DNA of 64,000 bases from Pempheris klunzingeri (lineage: Eukaryota; Chordata; Actinopteri; Acropomatiformes; Pempheridae), in assembly GCF_042242105.1 (NCBI RefSeq), contig NC_092020.1:2779001-2843000 (forward strand). The letters run 5' to 3'. How positions within the stretch are numbered: position 1 is the first letter of the stretch; each line of letters starts with the position of its first letter. The position numbers and the translations under genes were made by a program. This document shows positions 21,801-38,709 of this stretch, in pieces. The notes below the pieces were generated by a model. That model was not told where the DNA came from, ran no database searches, and worked only from the letters and a program-made list of their open reading frames with translations.

Positions 21801-22506
21801 AAATGAAGGAAACCAGTGACTTTCTAGGAATTTAAGGTCCTTTATCCTGCTCTTTTTCAAGTTTAGTCTTTTTGGAGGTCTGACTGGAACATGTTTACAT
21901 GGTTTAATGTTTAAAAATACATTATTATTATTATTTACTACATTACTCTCATACAGACATGGCCGATGCCGTTGTTTTCAGCCTCTGTCTGAAAGCTCAG
22001 TTTTAGATGAACAGATCAATCTTCGTGTTAGCAGGAGCTGGCGTTAGTGAAGAAAAAAACAATGGCGATGTTGACACAGGAGGTTTTCAGCGAGTAGGGT
22101 CAGCTTGCTGAAAGGCTGGAGGAAATCACATGATCAACAGATCCCCTTATGATGTCATACATGCCAAAACCAAATGTAAACTGCACATTTTCACACACAT
22201 TAATTGAAAGATGTAGCAAGAGAAAAGGAGGTCTTTATTCATGGTTGGGTAGTCTGTAGGAACATGGGGGACACGCACTTCTGTTGAAAAGGCTCTAAAA
22301 CGGTAATTTAGCATAATATGGGGCCTTTTATAAAGATTGTAGATAATCAGCCAAAACAATCAATATGGTTCTTTAAACTAACAAACGGCACACGTTAACA
22401 TCCTGTCCCTGCTCTCCCCACCCTCCCCTGTCTTTTCCCCAGGTTGAAATGTCCGTACTGCCCCATGGAGCAGAATCCGTCACATGCCAAGCAGATCTAC
22501 TTTTGA
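18840..22506 (+). CDS. rmnd5b: E3 ubiquitin-protein ligase RMND5B, CTLH/GID complex subunit, 391 aa, nine coding exons
   Basis: RMND5 proteins are Gid2 homologues. With MAEA they form the RING-like catalytic module of the CTLH (GID) ubiquitin ligase. Coding exons are 18840-18978, 19203-19345, 19423-19560, 19674-19774, 20320-20486, 20725-20890, 21085-21187, 21279-21433 and 22443-22506, ending in TGA. All introns are GT-AG and phases close to 392 codons including the stop; human RMND5A and RMND5B are 391 and 393 aa. The protein begins [18 protein letters not shown]. The mid-region has LisH and CTLH segments (about 114-210), and the C-terminal Gid-type RING contains [22 protein letters not shown] and [10 protein letters not shown]. 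The B paralogue is preferred from the [11 protein letters not shown] start and because n4bp3 is the neighbour, as in human. The ATG sits just inside the second exon in a strong context (ACCATGG). Confidence 0.96.
21790..22345. repeat. Diverged teleost interspersed repeat in the last rmnd5b intron
   Basis: The last intron (21434-22442) is much longer than most of the others. It holds text typical of a dispersed percomorph repeat, for example 'ggaggtctgactggaacatg' and 'tctgtctgaaagctcagttt', followed by 'gcataatatggggcc'. No coding capacity remains. Boundaries are approximate and the assignment is from memory. Confidence 0.45.
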
Positions 22507-24465
22507 TACCACACACTCTCCTCATGAGTAAGGATGAAGTTCCCTGGAGCTCTTTGCATTTCCAGGACCATTTGCTCTGGCCCTCTTTCCTCTGTCCCTG
22601 GCCTCTTGGCCTGTTATTGTAAGCATTAAGGTTTTATCCCAGTGCTCCTCTGGACAACCTTGGCCATCCAGTAAACCCACCTCGGACCCTCCAACTTTGC
22701 GTAGTATACAGAGTCCAGCGTGGATGGTCCAACTACAACCTGTAGTAGGTGAGGAGTCTGTCAGTAAAGAGAACATCCTCACGAAGAAGCACCTCTGAAA
22801 AAGGATCATTCATTGAAACTCATTTGCAAATGCCTGCGGAGTTATAGGCTTATCTTTTTAAAGTATGTAATACTTTATAGTGTTTGTTTTCTCAGCTTTA
22901 TCGACTGTTTGAGTTGGATGACTGCTTCTTTTTTCTTTTCCTTTTTTTTTGCAACAGAAGCAGTTGAATGATTGTGAATGGTTGGTTGAGTGTGGATAAA
23001 TGGTATAGATAGGCAGTTTCAGATTTCAGGATGGTGATAAACTTCGGCTACACATGAGAAAAACGACAAAGTAACAAACTGTGTGGAAGGTTTATTTTTT
23101 GCTGGTGAAGGGAACTGTGGAGGTCTTTCTTGAACTGAACTCTTGATTGTGACCCATTACTCCTCCATAATGTAATAAACTCCTCACGTAGCTTGAAAGT
23201 CACTGTTGGCTGATGTATCCGTTTGATCAGTAGAACAATTAACTCTTCAATGGTGGAACAGCTTTTTGTTGTTTTTTTTCTTTTCATTTCATTTGTTTTT
23301 TTGTGACTGACTGCACCAGCAAGATTTTCCTCATTGTAGAAGCCATTTGTCTTGTTCTATGTATGTATTTAACAAACAATGACAAAAAGGAAACAAAAAA
23401 ATATATACTACTGTGAAATGTGCTTTGTTTCTATTTTTCATTGCAACAGCCACAACGGCTCATGTAAAATAGTAAATTAAACTGAACAGCAACATGCATA
23501 ACCAACACTACTGCGGAACTCAGAACTAACGACTCGACAGTTCACGTCACGGTTGTGCCATCGCCTCACTCTGCCCCGCATTGTGTATCCTAAGCTTGCA
23601 CGCCATGTGATTTGGAGATGTAAAGTGGTGTGATGGTAGCCGTATGGTCTGACTTGCAGTGGCTGTAGGCTTGTGATTCAGCTTTACTCGTCGTGGGTGG
23701 GGAAGTCCTCTGATCATTGTGGCTGTTGTTTGATATATACTAAATGCCTCTGCTGCGTAGGTTTTGCTTTTATTTGAGATCGAGTCAAACTAGAAACGAT
23801 AAAATCCATACATTTCCTCAGGGCTCATTGTATCGGTTCATACCACACTTTGCAGTTAGTATTAAAGTTGTACATTTATATAAGGAGTCTTGAACAAAGA
23901 TGATGCATATTTCGCTATAGAGGCTGGCAGTATGGGTGTTAGTGGAGTTTGTATATATTATTCAACTGGTGGTGTGGAAGCATACACTTGGGGAGCGAGT
24001 CACAACATCCGTTTGGATGTACAAGACAACACGTTTCAGTGACCATTACTAATAGTTCCTGGTGTCCTCTTAAAAATGGTGATGTCACCTCACAGCGTGG
24101 TGAGGCTATCTTGTTCGGAAAGCACCACACCAGCATAGCTCACACTGACGATGCAACATTACACTGAGTTTAAAGTCAGAGTATAAGATAAAACATTTTA
24201 TCTTGGTTTCTTTTGGAATGGGTTAGAGCACTTTTTTTTGTGGACTTTTCACTGAATTTCCTGTTTTTCTTTCTTTGGTTGACAATCATTCATCGCTTCT
24301 TCGAGTGTTCCTTCAGATAGACCGCTAGCGCTCTGTACTTCTGTCATTAATTTTGTTGAATGTTTGCATTTCCTGCCCGTGTGTGCAACCTTTATTGTAA
24401 ATATTTATCCTCTAACATGTTTCATATACTTGCATCTGAAAATAAAATAAAAATTTATACTCCAA
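22507..24465 (+). other. rmnd5b: rmnd5b 3' UTR and flank
   Basis: After the TGA there is no further exon. AATAAA hexamers occur at 23174-23179 and, overlapping, at 24441-24450. The distal cluster would give a 3' UTR of about 1.95 kb and the proximal one about 0.7 kb. Alternative polyadenylation is possible. Open frames here are short and not conserved-looking. Confidence 0.5.
24441..24450 (+). promoter_or_regulatory. rmnd5b: Candidate distal poly(A) signal of rmnd5b
   Basis: AATAAAATAAA contains two overlapping AATAAA hexamers on the gene's strand, followed by an AT-rich and then T/G-richer stretch. This is the strongest poly(A) signal candidate downstream of the stop. Confidence 0.5.
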
Positions 24466-26790
24466 GTCGGTTTTGGAGGAGTGCACTGGCCTTTGATGGT
24501 GTACTGCTCCCACCTCACATACACCGTTCACTGAACTCTTACCTTCATGGATTTTAGCTGCTCTGCCTTTTATCACCACATGGTGGCGCTATTGCTGTAT
24601 TATCCACTCACACTAAATAGCCTTGGAGTCTACAAAATCTCAAGCTAGAGGTTTTAATTTGAGTGAGTTTCACAACAAGGAAACAATTTTTTTCCACATA
24701 GATTTTAAGCTGGTGTTTAATAATCATGCTAATCCATCAGGGAATCGGCACTGATGCTGTTCAGTGCTGCAGCCCTCCCACAGTGATAACGTGAAGAATC
24801 TTTTCTCATCCCACTTCAGTAAACCACTCCTGAACTGTGCAGTTATATTAAGCCCCAGTTTATATAATGTTTTAAATGCCAAGGTATGGGCAGTGTGAGT
24901 CAGCCACAGCTCATAACTACTTAGATTACAACCTTGCATAAAAAAAACCTGCTTTATGAACTTGCATGTGCCATTTCACTTCTCACACAATTATATATAT
25001 ATTCTCTTACTTATGCATAGCCGTAAACATGGATGTGAAAAAAAAAAAACAGCGTTAAGCCTTCATCTCTGCCAAGATATCCTTGGCAGGGATGAAGGCT
25101 TAACACTTTGCTTGGCTCTAGTTTGTACATTTGCTGGTCTCCATAGAAGTGCTTATTTTCTGTGCAAACAGGAACCTTCCTATGTTTCCATCGCAGCTGA
25201 CCTTCCACCTCTCTGCTGTCTGTACAGCAGGAGAAGGTATGTGAGGACTGGCTGGGGTAGAGCAGGGAGGGCCTTTGGGAGAGGCTGAGATAAGGATTGA
25301 AGGCTAAACCTCTAAAAGCCACATTAGTCCCAAAAGCCTCCACGGCTCTGTTCATTCTGTCATAAAGCCCCTGTCCTTGGGTTTTATTAGCACGCTCTGT
25401 GGAGATTTTAAGCCCCCTCAGAGCGAGCAGGCGTCTGAGCCCTCGGGTGAATGCCATCAGTTACAGCTCGGACATTTTGACAAGTGATTTCTGCTGAGCT
25501 AAATTCAGACAACGGTGGACAGAAAAATCATAAAGCATTTTGCAGCTTCGATTTAGATCAGAAAATGCCACTGAGGTAAGCACCAAGGAAACAGCTTTAA
25601 CACCACTTCATAAATGTTTATTATGAATCCAAACATATATTTTTATGCTGTACAGCTTTGATTCCAGTAAATAGACAAGAGTCACAGTATGTTGAAAGGT
25701 CAACTGAGAGCTGGCTTTTGAATGTTTATATATAATAATAAACAATACAAGAGAACAACTTCACCTACGTCATGCATTGGATGTTATTGGCTGGGTATGT
25801 GCAACAAATCGCACTAATAAGCAGGGCAGTCGTGTTTAGCATCCTAACCTACTGATTGCTTTCACTGCAATCAAAATATGTGGATATTTGCCCATTTAAG
25901 ACAACAGTGTGCTTGGAACAAACACAAAAGGCCAATCAAATCAAAATAATAATATATACAAAATATATAGATCTCACCTGACAGGAGCTGGAAACTGAAA
26001 GGGGAAAAGGTTCAACATTTCCAGTTTTGTTTTGTTTTTTAAAGTAGGGTACAAATAGTTGTCTTGATGGCAACTAAATAGCATTAGTACCTTGGCACCA
26101 GATAGCTGTAATCCTCCATACTTAACCCAGAGATGCAGCTTTCCTCCCCACGCCTGGGTGAACCCTGAATCCACAGAACCTTCTGAACAGATTAAGCAGG
26201 TGCTGAGATGTTGCTGTGCCGCATGAAATCCCTTTGAATCCTTTGGTTAGTCAAGACTATACAGCAGTCCAAACCACAAAGTCACTATCAAATGAACACA
26301 AAATAGTCAGCATATCAGTCTTTGCTCATTTACAGGTTCATAGTTGGATAAAAGTCCTCAACTGGACAGTCCAGGTGCTTGGCTGTATTTTTATAGTTAT
26401 TGACACGACTCTTCTGCCAAAGAGGCCCAGAAAGTATTTGTGTGCAGCTTCCCTCAGTGTGAGTGTGCTCTGTAGGAGGTTGTTGGTCCAGTTTTGCAGG
26501 ATAAGAGCATTAAACAATCAACAAGGGTGCAGCAAATGGCAAACAGGCAGGAACCTATGAAGGCCCACGTTTGCCAGGAAAAGAAGAAAAATAGATAAAA
26601 TGTTATGCATGATGAAAATACAAGTAAAAATGGTAAGACATGTCGACTTCATGTTTCATAATTTTGACTTAATATCTGATCATCTTGGCTTAGTAGATTA
26701 AAACTTCAATTTGTTGGAGTAAGTCACTAATTTACTTAGAATTAATAACTTGGTGTTTTATAGTCTTGACTAAGGTCAAAACTGAGTTTG
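24466..26790. other. Convergent intergenic space between rmnd5b and n4bp3
   Basis: No exon is recognisable. The stretch contains the hairpin at 25054-25104 and several minus-strand AATAAA hexamers (for example 25617-25622) that could serve n4bp3. The 148-codon minus-strand frame at 25011-25457 reads through the hairpin and resembles nothing I know, so it is not annotated. Confidence 0.45.
25054..25104. repeat. Near-perfect 23-bp inverted repeat (hairpin)
   Basis: The left arm 25054-25076 starts GTTAAGCCTTCATC. The right arm 25082-25104 is its reverse complement with a single T/C difference, which would be a G:U pair in RNA. Only five bases (ATATC) separate the arms. It is preceded by an A-run and lies in the space between the convergent 3' ends of rmnd5b and n4bp3. 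It could be a small palindromic insertion or part of a transcribed hairpin. Confidence 0.9.
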
Positions 26791-26797
26791 CTAAATT

Positions 26798-26803
26798 TTT
26801 ATT
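26798..26803 (-). promoter_or_regulatory. n4bp3: Candidate proximal poly(A) signal of n4bp3
   Basis: TTTATT on the plus strand gives AATAAA on the minus strand, about 110 bp past the n4bp3 stop. Further hexamers occur to 25617, so the true 3' end may be farther away. Confidence 0.3.
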
Positions 26804-26910
26804 ATCTTATAATTTTAACCCAGTAAATGTATTTTGTTCCTTTTCCTGGCGAACATCCGTAAAAACCATACTACAGGAAGAAAACAGTTTGCATTGCAAA
26901 TAAGTCACAT

Positions 26911-30797
<3,887 letters not shown>

Positions 30798-31029
30798 CGG
30801 TTACAGGGCTCTATGGGGGGGTGAGGTGCTCTGTAAAAAACAGAAAAGGTAAAAAATGAGCCGAGTGTTAAAAGGAAGTGAGGTAGGTAGTAAATAATGA
30901 GCTGATAACCAAGACGCCCACGCTCCTGATGGCAACATTTCATTTAAGGCCTTATGTTAAGATGCTCCCTGCTTTGTGGCAAACAGTGTTCTAGGCACAT
31001 ATAACATTTTCAAGGCCAGGGACCTGTTC

Positions 31030-31400
31030 ATTCTGGAGTTTTTAGGGTTCGACCAGCTATCACAATCATTATGGATTAACCTGGTGATTATTTTCTAAAT
31101 TGATCGATTTGATGGTCAATAAAATGTGAGAAAATTGTAAATAAAATACCAAAAATCACAAATTCTCAGTGCCCAAGCAGACATCTTCAACTGTTTAGTT
31201 TTGTCCAACCAACAGTCCAAAACCCAAAGACCCTCAGTTTACTCTCACAGAAACTAAAAAAAACAGAAATGACACACATTTGGGAGCTTTGGCATTCTTT
31301 CTTAAAAAATGTTTGAAACAATACATTGATCATGAAAACAGTTGCAGATTCATTTTCTGTGGATTGACTGATGAATTGATCGAGTGATTTATTCAGTCAC
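31030..31400. repeat. Diverged teleost interspersed repeat
   Basis: Text such as 'caaccaacagtccaaaaccc' and 'ggtcaataaaatgtgag' next to an ATCGATTTGATGGTCAA block is familiar from a dispersed repeat in many spiny-rayed fish genomes. It lies upstream of n4bp3. Boundaries are approximate. Confidence 0.5.
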
Positions 31401-34400
31401 TTTGAATTAACAAGAATAATAGTCTACAACAAAGCTAGCGAGTCTGTGGCGTTGCACTGTGGTGCATCACCATGGTAACATGTTCACACTGGTAATGCTA
31501 ATATGCTTATTCTGCTTATTCATATACATATAATGATATTTTAGCATGTTAGCTCACATTTACACAGCAGCATCTTCCGATTAGGACTAAACATAATTAT
31601 AGTATGATTGATATTATTATTATATGATATCAGAACATAATAAATGCCAGGGGATCACAAAACTCAATATGATTCATCCTCTGTGAACCATGAATGTCTG
31701 TATTTTGTGCCAGTCCGTTTGATGAGATATTTTACTGGAAAACTCTGACCTGCTAGATGAAATGTAAAGGAGTCATTAAAATCATTAGGACTTTTGCTAA
31801 AAACACAAAATAGCTAGATGAAAGGTCACCAAAGTCAGTATCCTTTACCTTCAGAGAACCATCAATGTTTTTACAAAAACTCATGGCAGTCCATCCAATA
31901 CTAGATGAGATATTTTAGTGTGGACCAAAGCGGTGGAGCGATCGATTTGCATCAATAAGCCAAGCTGACAGTGAGGCTACTTGCCTGTTGCCCCTTTACT
32001 AACTACCCTGGGTGGATGTTGATATCCGGAGGAAGACGTTTCTTCAGCTGTGCTTCTCTGTACAGACGACCGTCTCAGAGCACAGCTAAAACAACTCAGC
32101 CTCCAACAACATCACAGCGTAACACTTAACTACAAGACAAACACACAAACGGACCTCCATGAAAACCCCATTATAGGAGAACAACGCATGCACAACGATG
32201 GCTTTACAAAAGAAGAGGACAAATCCCAAAACCAATTTGAAAATGTCTATTTTGTGAGAGCATCAGTCTTGCCTCCCAGCCGCTCATGTTATCCTTTCTG
32301 ACCGGTAAATCAAAAGTCTGCAGGATCAGGGTTATGTTGTTGTTTTGTGACGTAGGGCAGCATATGTCACATCACAATCCTTTTATGTAACTCTGATCCA
32401 GCTAGATTACAACAGCAGGGCTCATTTCCTTCAAAAAAAAAAAGTCAGACAGAAGTGCTTTGGTGACAATACACATTACGGACAATTTAATCAAGTGCTG
32501 CAGCCGCTTATTTTGTTCGTAAATTTCCTGTCTCATGAAAATCACATGTATCCAAATATTCCAATCACACAGCGGGCTTCATAAGTCTCACATGGCCATG
32601 ACAGATATGACAGCTGTCTGTGGGAGATGTGCAACCTTCTGCAGAGAAAACAATAACAAGACAATGAGCATTTTCCTCTTGACTTTGACAAAAACTAAAT
32701 CAGTTGCCAAGTTACCCCAACACCTACCTAAGAGACGCTATTGTTTTGTCAACTTGAGTTTGAGCCTCTTCAGCTCGACGCAGCAAATCTTCGCTCGACA
32801 ACCTCTCCACCACCATCGTTTGTCAAATCCCCCGCATATCCCCTCCCTTTCTTCTTTTCAGACATCCTCATTAAGGATCACTATTGATTTCACCCTTTTG
32901 ACCCTCTCTCCTCCTGTGCAAACACAACCCAGATAGCCATAAAACCTTCTTGAGACCATAAAATGCACAAACATGCTGCAGTCTCTCGGACTATAAACAC
33001 GATCCAATGGGGGCAAATTCTCCTTTTGTGCTCAGCCTTCCTATGTGGCACTGACAGAACAGATAGAGTTTAAAGGGCAATACCGGGAACTTGTGTTTCG
33101 TTAGAGGCCAACCACACCACAATTAAGATTAATTTCCTAACTTGCAGGCAACTGTTGGTTGGTTTTGAAATAAACCAGAGAATGGGTAATCTATCATAAG
33201 GAAAGTTTCCTTTTGTGGAAATGCATTTTCCTTCTGTGTGCATTCAAGGACATTAGACCTGTTTGACAAAAAAACGCTCCACTGTTAAGGCATGTTGTTA
33301 CAATATCCAACTGAAAGATCACCAATGAACAAACATGAATGCTGTCAAAGGAGAAGTATTTGATCGTTTCCTGGATTAGAAAGATTTTTCAGAATTAAAC
33401 TGGCTCCTGCATCACTATAAAACAAGAGCAGAACCTTGTGGAAAAATAAAGCAAACAAATGGTCACTAGGATGGATTGATTACCTATCTCAAGCCTACCT
33501 ATCTCTACAAGTTCTTTTTACGCAAAAGAGACATGAATTAAACCAAATAACTGCCTGGAAGGTGGGATGGAAAGCTTTGGAGACTTGTTTTTAGTGAAAT
33601 TTACATGATGTACATGATTTGTTGGATGAAACATGCAAACACTCCAGTGTGGTGGTTGCTCTAGGATGCTTTGGCAGGTGCATGCCTGCAAGGGGGCTCA
33701 AACCTGATCTCATCCCAATGAATGACTGGGCCATTCTGCCGCCTGACCGCCAGTGCTCAGTGAGTACACACATGGTACCTTAAAGCAATGTCTCTCTCTT
33801 GCTGTCACACTGATATAAATACTATATATGAGCACAGACACCCGCAGTGACACTCTGGCATCTCCTCTTGCCACTAATACAATCCACATTTATCAAGTGC
33901 TTTGCACTGCTGGCCTCGACAGTTATAACAATTATGCAAATGGTTAAAATCGGCAGAGAGAGCTGTGCAACGGCAGCTCCAGCCCACTCCACTGAGGGCT
34001 CTCCGCCAGGCTGAGATCAAAGCTGCCAAGCTGCTCATGTTTATATTCATGAGGAACTATTTCTCCTGATGTAAAACTTTCCACTAAAGCATCCGGCTCT
34101 TAATCAGCCAATATAATACTGGCTGAACTCAGGCTGAGGAACGACACCCGATAATCAATGAGGATGAATATGAGCAAATGAAATGTGACATATTGTGAAC
34201 TCTGTTAATCTCTGGTGCAGTTTGACCTGCAAGTCTTACTGTCTTAGTGTGTCTTGGTGTCATAGGAGGACATGATGGATATGAGTCAGTGCAGGTCATG
34301 CTGAGTGTGTACATGTCTGACACCATATGAATAAATCACGAGTGTGCCAACCAAATGGCCACTGCCCAAGGTCTGACACAGTATTTTTAGGCACGGTATT

Positions 34401-34711
34401 TTACTCCGTTTGTGTCTTCTATCTGCCAAAGACATGAGAGGCCAATCGATGCTTGACGGGAATCTGGGGTTGAGGTGAGGGTGGGTGAGGCAAAGCAATT
34501 CCTTTTGCGCAGACAGAAGGGTAAAAATCCTTTTAGGCTGCAACCACAAACCTTGCAGGACTGAAGAAATCTTGCATCCAGTTGTTTTCCATAATTGCCC
34601 TCTATTTTATGGCACCAAGTAAACCAGGAGACACGGCAAGATTTATAGCACAGCCTCGACTAACCAAGGGGCCCTGAAATGCAACAACGCTCCTTAAATC
34701 ACACGCACGTG

Positions 34712-34743
<32 letters not shown>

Positions 34744-34753
34744 CACACACACA
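34712..34753. repeat. (CA)n microsatellite with one interruption
   Basis: About 20 CA units with one CG interruption near 34737. Confidence 0.95.
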
Positions 34754-35985
34754 GGGATCAAAGCAGTTCTTCCTACCAGCCTTAAAAGTTATGGTTTAAT
34801 TGAAAAGTGCTCTGTTCCTGCTTTATGCTTCTTTCAAAGCAGTGACAAGCCTCTTCAGGAGCAGCTAACTTTGATCAAACAAAGCGTTAAACATCGTTGT
34901 ATCTAAGTGCAGCATAGTTAACAGGTGAGCCTCTCTATCCTCTTGACACTGTACACTTTCACCTGCATCTGCTGCTCATGTTTCTACTGGCCCACTTGTC
35001 TAATGCTGTAAGCTGCGACTCTACAGTAAAATAACTACATGAGTGAAAACCTTTCACAGATTTACTAATTGCTTACTTAGACAGTGCGTACAAAGTACAT
35101 ACAGTTGCATACAGTATGTATATGATTGTGGACAAACTATGTTGTCATATAGCATCGTGCTGGACTTTGACCCTCTTGCTCATACATCCATTGCTGTGCA
35201 TGGTGCAAAATTTGAATACTGTTGGAAAAAATTGCGGTGGTGCTACATTTATGACCTTGGACATAAAACAAAATACGACATCACAGACAGTCAATATCAA
35301 CGTGATGTATCTTCCACTTTGCAGAGGATTGTGGGTCAGAAGAGTCAGTATACTGGTTTGCATATTATAAAATGTGACCAGATACAGCACGGCGCCCTGG
35401 TATTTTTTGGCATATTGCATCTGACATACTGTAAAATGGGACAAACTAAATCTTTTTCTGGCGTACTAAATAGAATGGTAGTATGGGAAATGGAACGCAC
35501 CCCCCAACTCTATCTGGTGGGTACATGTTGTGATGTAGAGCAGAGCATACTGAGGAGAAAGGATGTGAACATGCCACGAAGGGGTGCGAGTCTAAAGGCT
35601 TGCAGTGAGGCTTTACAGGGACTATTTCAGCATTAGTTTTTTTCAAGATATCCTGATGCATCTAGAAAACCATACAACTGCCAGTTTACTATAATCACAA
35701 AGAAAACAAAACACGCAGCCTTCAAGTGGAGGGTTTCAACGATGCTCTCTCCTAAAATATTGTAATCAGGTGTCCTGTAAGGGGAAACAAAGCTTTCAAT
35801 GAAATGCCTGAGCGTGAAGAGGGGACATTTCAAACCCTCAGAGACAAGAGAGGTCACCCCTGGCACTGAGACAGAGGAGAGAAGGACAGGGAAGCCAAAT
35901 TCCACAGATGCTTTGCAGAACACAAGCTCGGGCTCGTCCGTTTTTGATGCACAAAGCGCTCACTCCCACAGACGCTTGCTCACGC

Positions 35986-35986
<1 letters not shown>

Positions 35987-36016
<30 letters not shown>
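35987..36016. repeat. (TG)n microsatellite
   Basis: A pure TG run of about 15 units in the gene-poor interval. Confidence 0.95.
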
Positions 36017-36019
<3 letters not shown>

Positions 36020-37004
36020 GTCACTCAGCACAGCCCCGACAAAAAACTGCTCGCGGCTCCAGATCCTCTGTCCTCTTCCCCCGGCGCTCTCTCTCTCTCC
36101 CCTGCTCCATGATCAAAGTTTGTTTACGTTTGTGGGGTAACTTTGCAGGTTACATCTAAAACTCCCACACAGCGGCACTCTGCTATATTATATAAGCTCT
36201 ATCAAAGCTGTGCTAGATAGTTTTCACAGCTGTTAGTTGTGTAAAACAATATAGAGCGATTACCAAATCTGCAACTCGCCTTATTTCATCTATTCTGCAG
36301 AAAACTGCAGTAACTCCTACTCTGACTGCCTGACAGAGCTATTCATGGGACATTTTCTATCCACAAATAACGCCATGACAGGATATTCAGGTGGTTTGTT
36401 GCAGTGTCTAAAGTTAGTAAACCATATTTAACAGCCACAACAGGCTAGTTATGCAGAAGAAGAATACAACACTATTAAAAGCCAACAGTCAGGCGTTTGT
36501 AGGGATGTACTTATGTACAATCGTGAGCATGATGCTCACAATGATTTTCGGCATTTTAGTTTAATGTTTTTGCATGCTAACAATAAGTGTTAATTAGTAT
36601 TTAGTAGTTATCCCACACAATAATGGATATTCTGGATGACTCCTCTCCACCACAGAGCAAACAAAAAAATCATGTGTATCCAAGTGTGACTTTAATGTCA
36701 CATCATGAGAGTTTCACATCGGACATGTGAAGCAAAGGAGCGCTCCACTCTCTGATTGACTATTACATGCTGGCGTGTAATGAGCGAGTGTGAGAGTGTC
36801 TCTGGCTGTGGGGCATGACATCAGAGGAGTGCTCGGCAGCAGCCTCTAATTGTTCGCAGGTTATTCATTATGTATGGGAGACAATCAGGCAGACTCGTTC
36901 CTCTCCACAGACCCCCGAGGCCGTTCGGAGAAGCCAAGACGTTGAAAAGCAGAGTCATGAAATGTTCCATCGTTCATGTATCATAAATCTGTAGAGTCTG
37001 ACAA

Positions 37005-37005
<1 letters not shown>

Positions 37006-37036
<31 letters not shown>
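37006..37036. repeat. (AC)n microsatellite
   Basis: A pure AC run of about 15 units. Confidence 0.95.
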
Positions 37037-37040
<4 letters not shown>

Positions 37041-38682
37041 TCTGGTCACCTTGAGGTGATTCGCGTCTTCTGTTTTCTGAATGAGAGAGCATGCACAGCT
37101 TCGCATAAAAGGTCGACTTTCATTTCACGACACTCAAGTCGAGGAGAGGCCTCTCAGTGAAAAATGGGACATAATTCACTGGCGGTTAGATGTGGCGGCG
37201 CTAAAGCTGAAGGTCCAGTGTTCAGCCTCACACTGTCTCCATTGATGACTAACATTTGAGTCTTTACGTGGGTCAGCAGGTCATATTTGGACGTGGCCGT
37301 AGATACAGAGCGCCATTGAGCACACAGACAGTCGAGGGCTGACACAGACGTTCGATTCTGCGAGTACTGACAAGGGAGAACTGACACATTTTAGGGAACA
37401 CTGCAGCTTGGATACCATGCTAAAGCAGTAGATACACTTTGCACTCCTTATTGTGAATGAAATATTTATGCTATATTTCCTATTTTGCTGGTCCTGTGAT
37501 GTACATCTCCAACCTCACATACATTTTCATCAGCTAGATAGAACAGTCTCTATTTCACTTCAGTTTTGTAGATAAATCTAAAAGTTTCTAACCCTTAGAT
37601 GTGACTGAACAGTAGAATAACTATCTATAAATAGTCTGTCAAGTGAATTGACGGTATATTAGAGCTATTTTAAGATAATCCTTCCTCACTAAATGTTTCC
37701 ATGCCTCCTATGTCATCCGTCTCATTATCTTATCCTAATATCGATATAAAATGACATTAGGCCTTTAATGGAATCGATCTGGCTCCATCACCAAATGGCT
37801 CTCCATGCTGAGTAGATAGATGCGACTTCTAACTTTGAACACTAAGTGCTATCAAAGTCTCATTAACAGTTTCCACATTAGCCTCCATAATTGCTAAAAA
37901 AAAAAAAAAAAAGTTAGGAGAAACTCAAATAGGAAAAAAAAAAATGGCTACCTTAGAGGATCTGTAGCCACACCGGGTTTCATTTTTATAATTCTGTTCA
38001 GTCTTGCAGCCCTGGTTGTTTGTGGCTGCCTCTGACCTGGACTCACTCCACTAAATCAGCTGTCAAGCCGCGCCGCTGAGGTGGGTTTCCTCACTTTGCA
38101 TCTACTCGTCTATTGATGGCGGTCTGCACAGTGTGCCTTAGCCTTAACTGCCTCTGCTGACTTCACTGTATTGTATTTCTGCACAGAATTCAATTACTGG
38201 CTCTGACTACAGTGGCGATGTCGGGGTTATCTGGGGTGACTGGTTGCACTGGTGTTTCGTGGAGCCTTATTGATCTGGATCTGACGGATGTTACATAAGG
38301 CTGCTCTTCAGTGTAATGACGGCACCCGAGGGAGTGTGTTCACAGGGCCAGCTCTCACCTCCAAATGTAGTATTATCATCGTGTTATTTATGGGGAAATG
38401 TATTCAACAACAGCGCTGTCCTGGTTCTCCTCCAACAGTACAAAGAGTCTGTTTTGTTAGAATATCAAAGAGGCTTCAATTTGTGGTGTGAAAAAGCACC
38501 GATTACATAATCCCTAACATTGTTTAGATGAATGCCTGTGTTGATCCCTCTGTGAGGTTACAAGTTCAGCCTCTTTGGGTGTTTGTGTGAGTGTGATAAA
38601 AGACAGATTAGTACTAGCAGCATAAGGTAAGTACCTGACCCCAGTGGTTTTTAAGTGACATCCACATGACCTCCACCCATGC

Positions 38683-38709
38683 CACACACACACACACACA
38701 CACACACAC
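38683..38709. repeat. (CA)n microsatellite
   Basis: A pure CA run of about 13 units. Confidence 0.95.

Noticed and set aside
18840-22506. rmnd5a as the identity of the RMND5 gene
   Set aside because: The [11 protein letters not shown] start and the neighbouring n4bp3 point to rmnd5b, although much of the central sequence is equally close to RMND5A.
25011-25457. 148-codon minus-strand frame through the hairpin
   Set aside because: It has no known domain, and its middle contains the two hairpin arms translated as similar peptides. It looks fortuitous.
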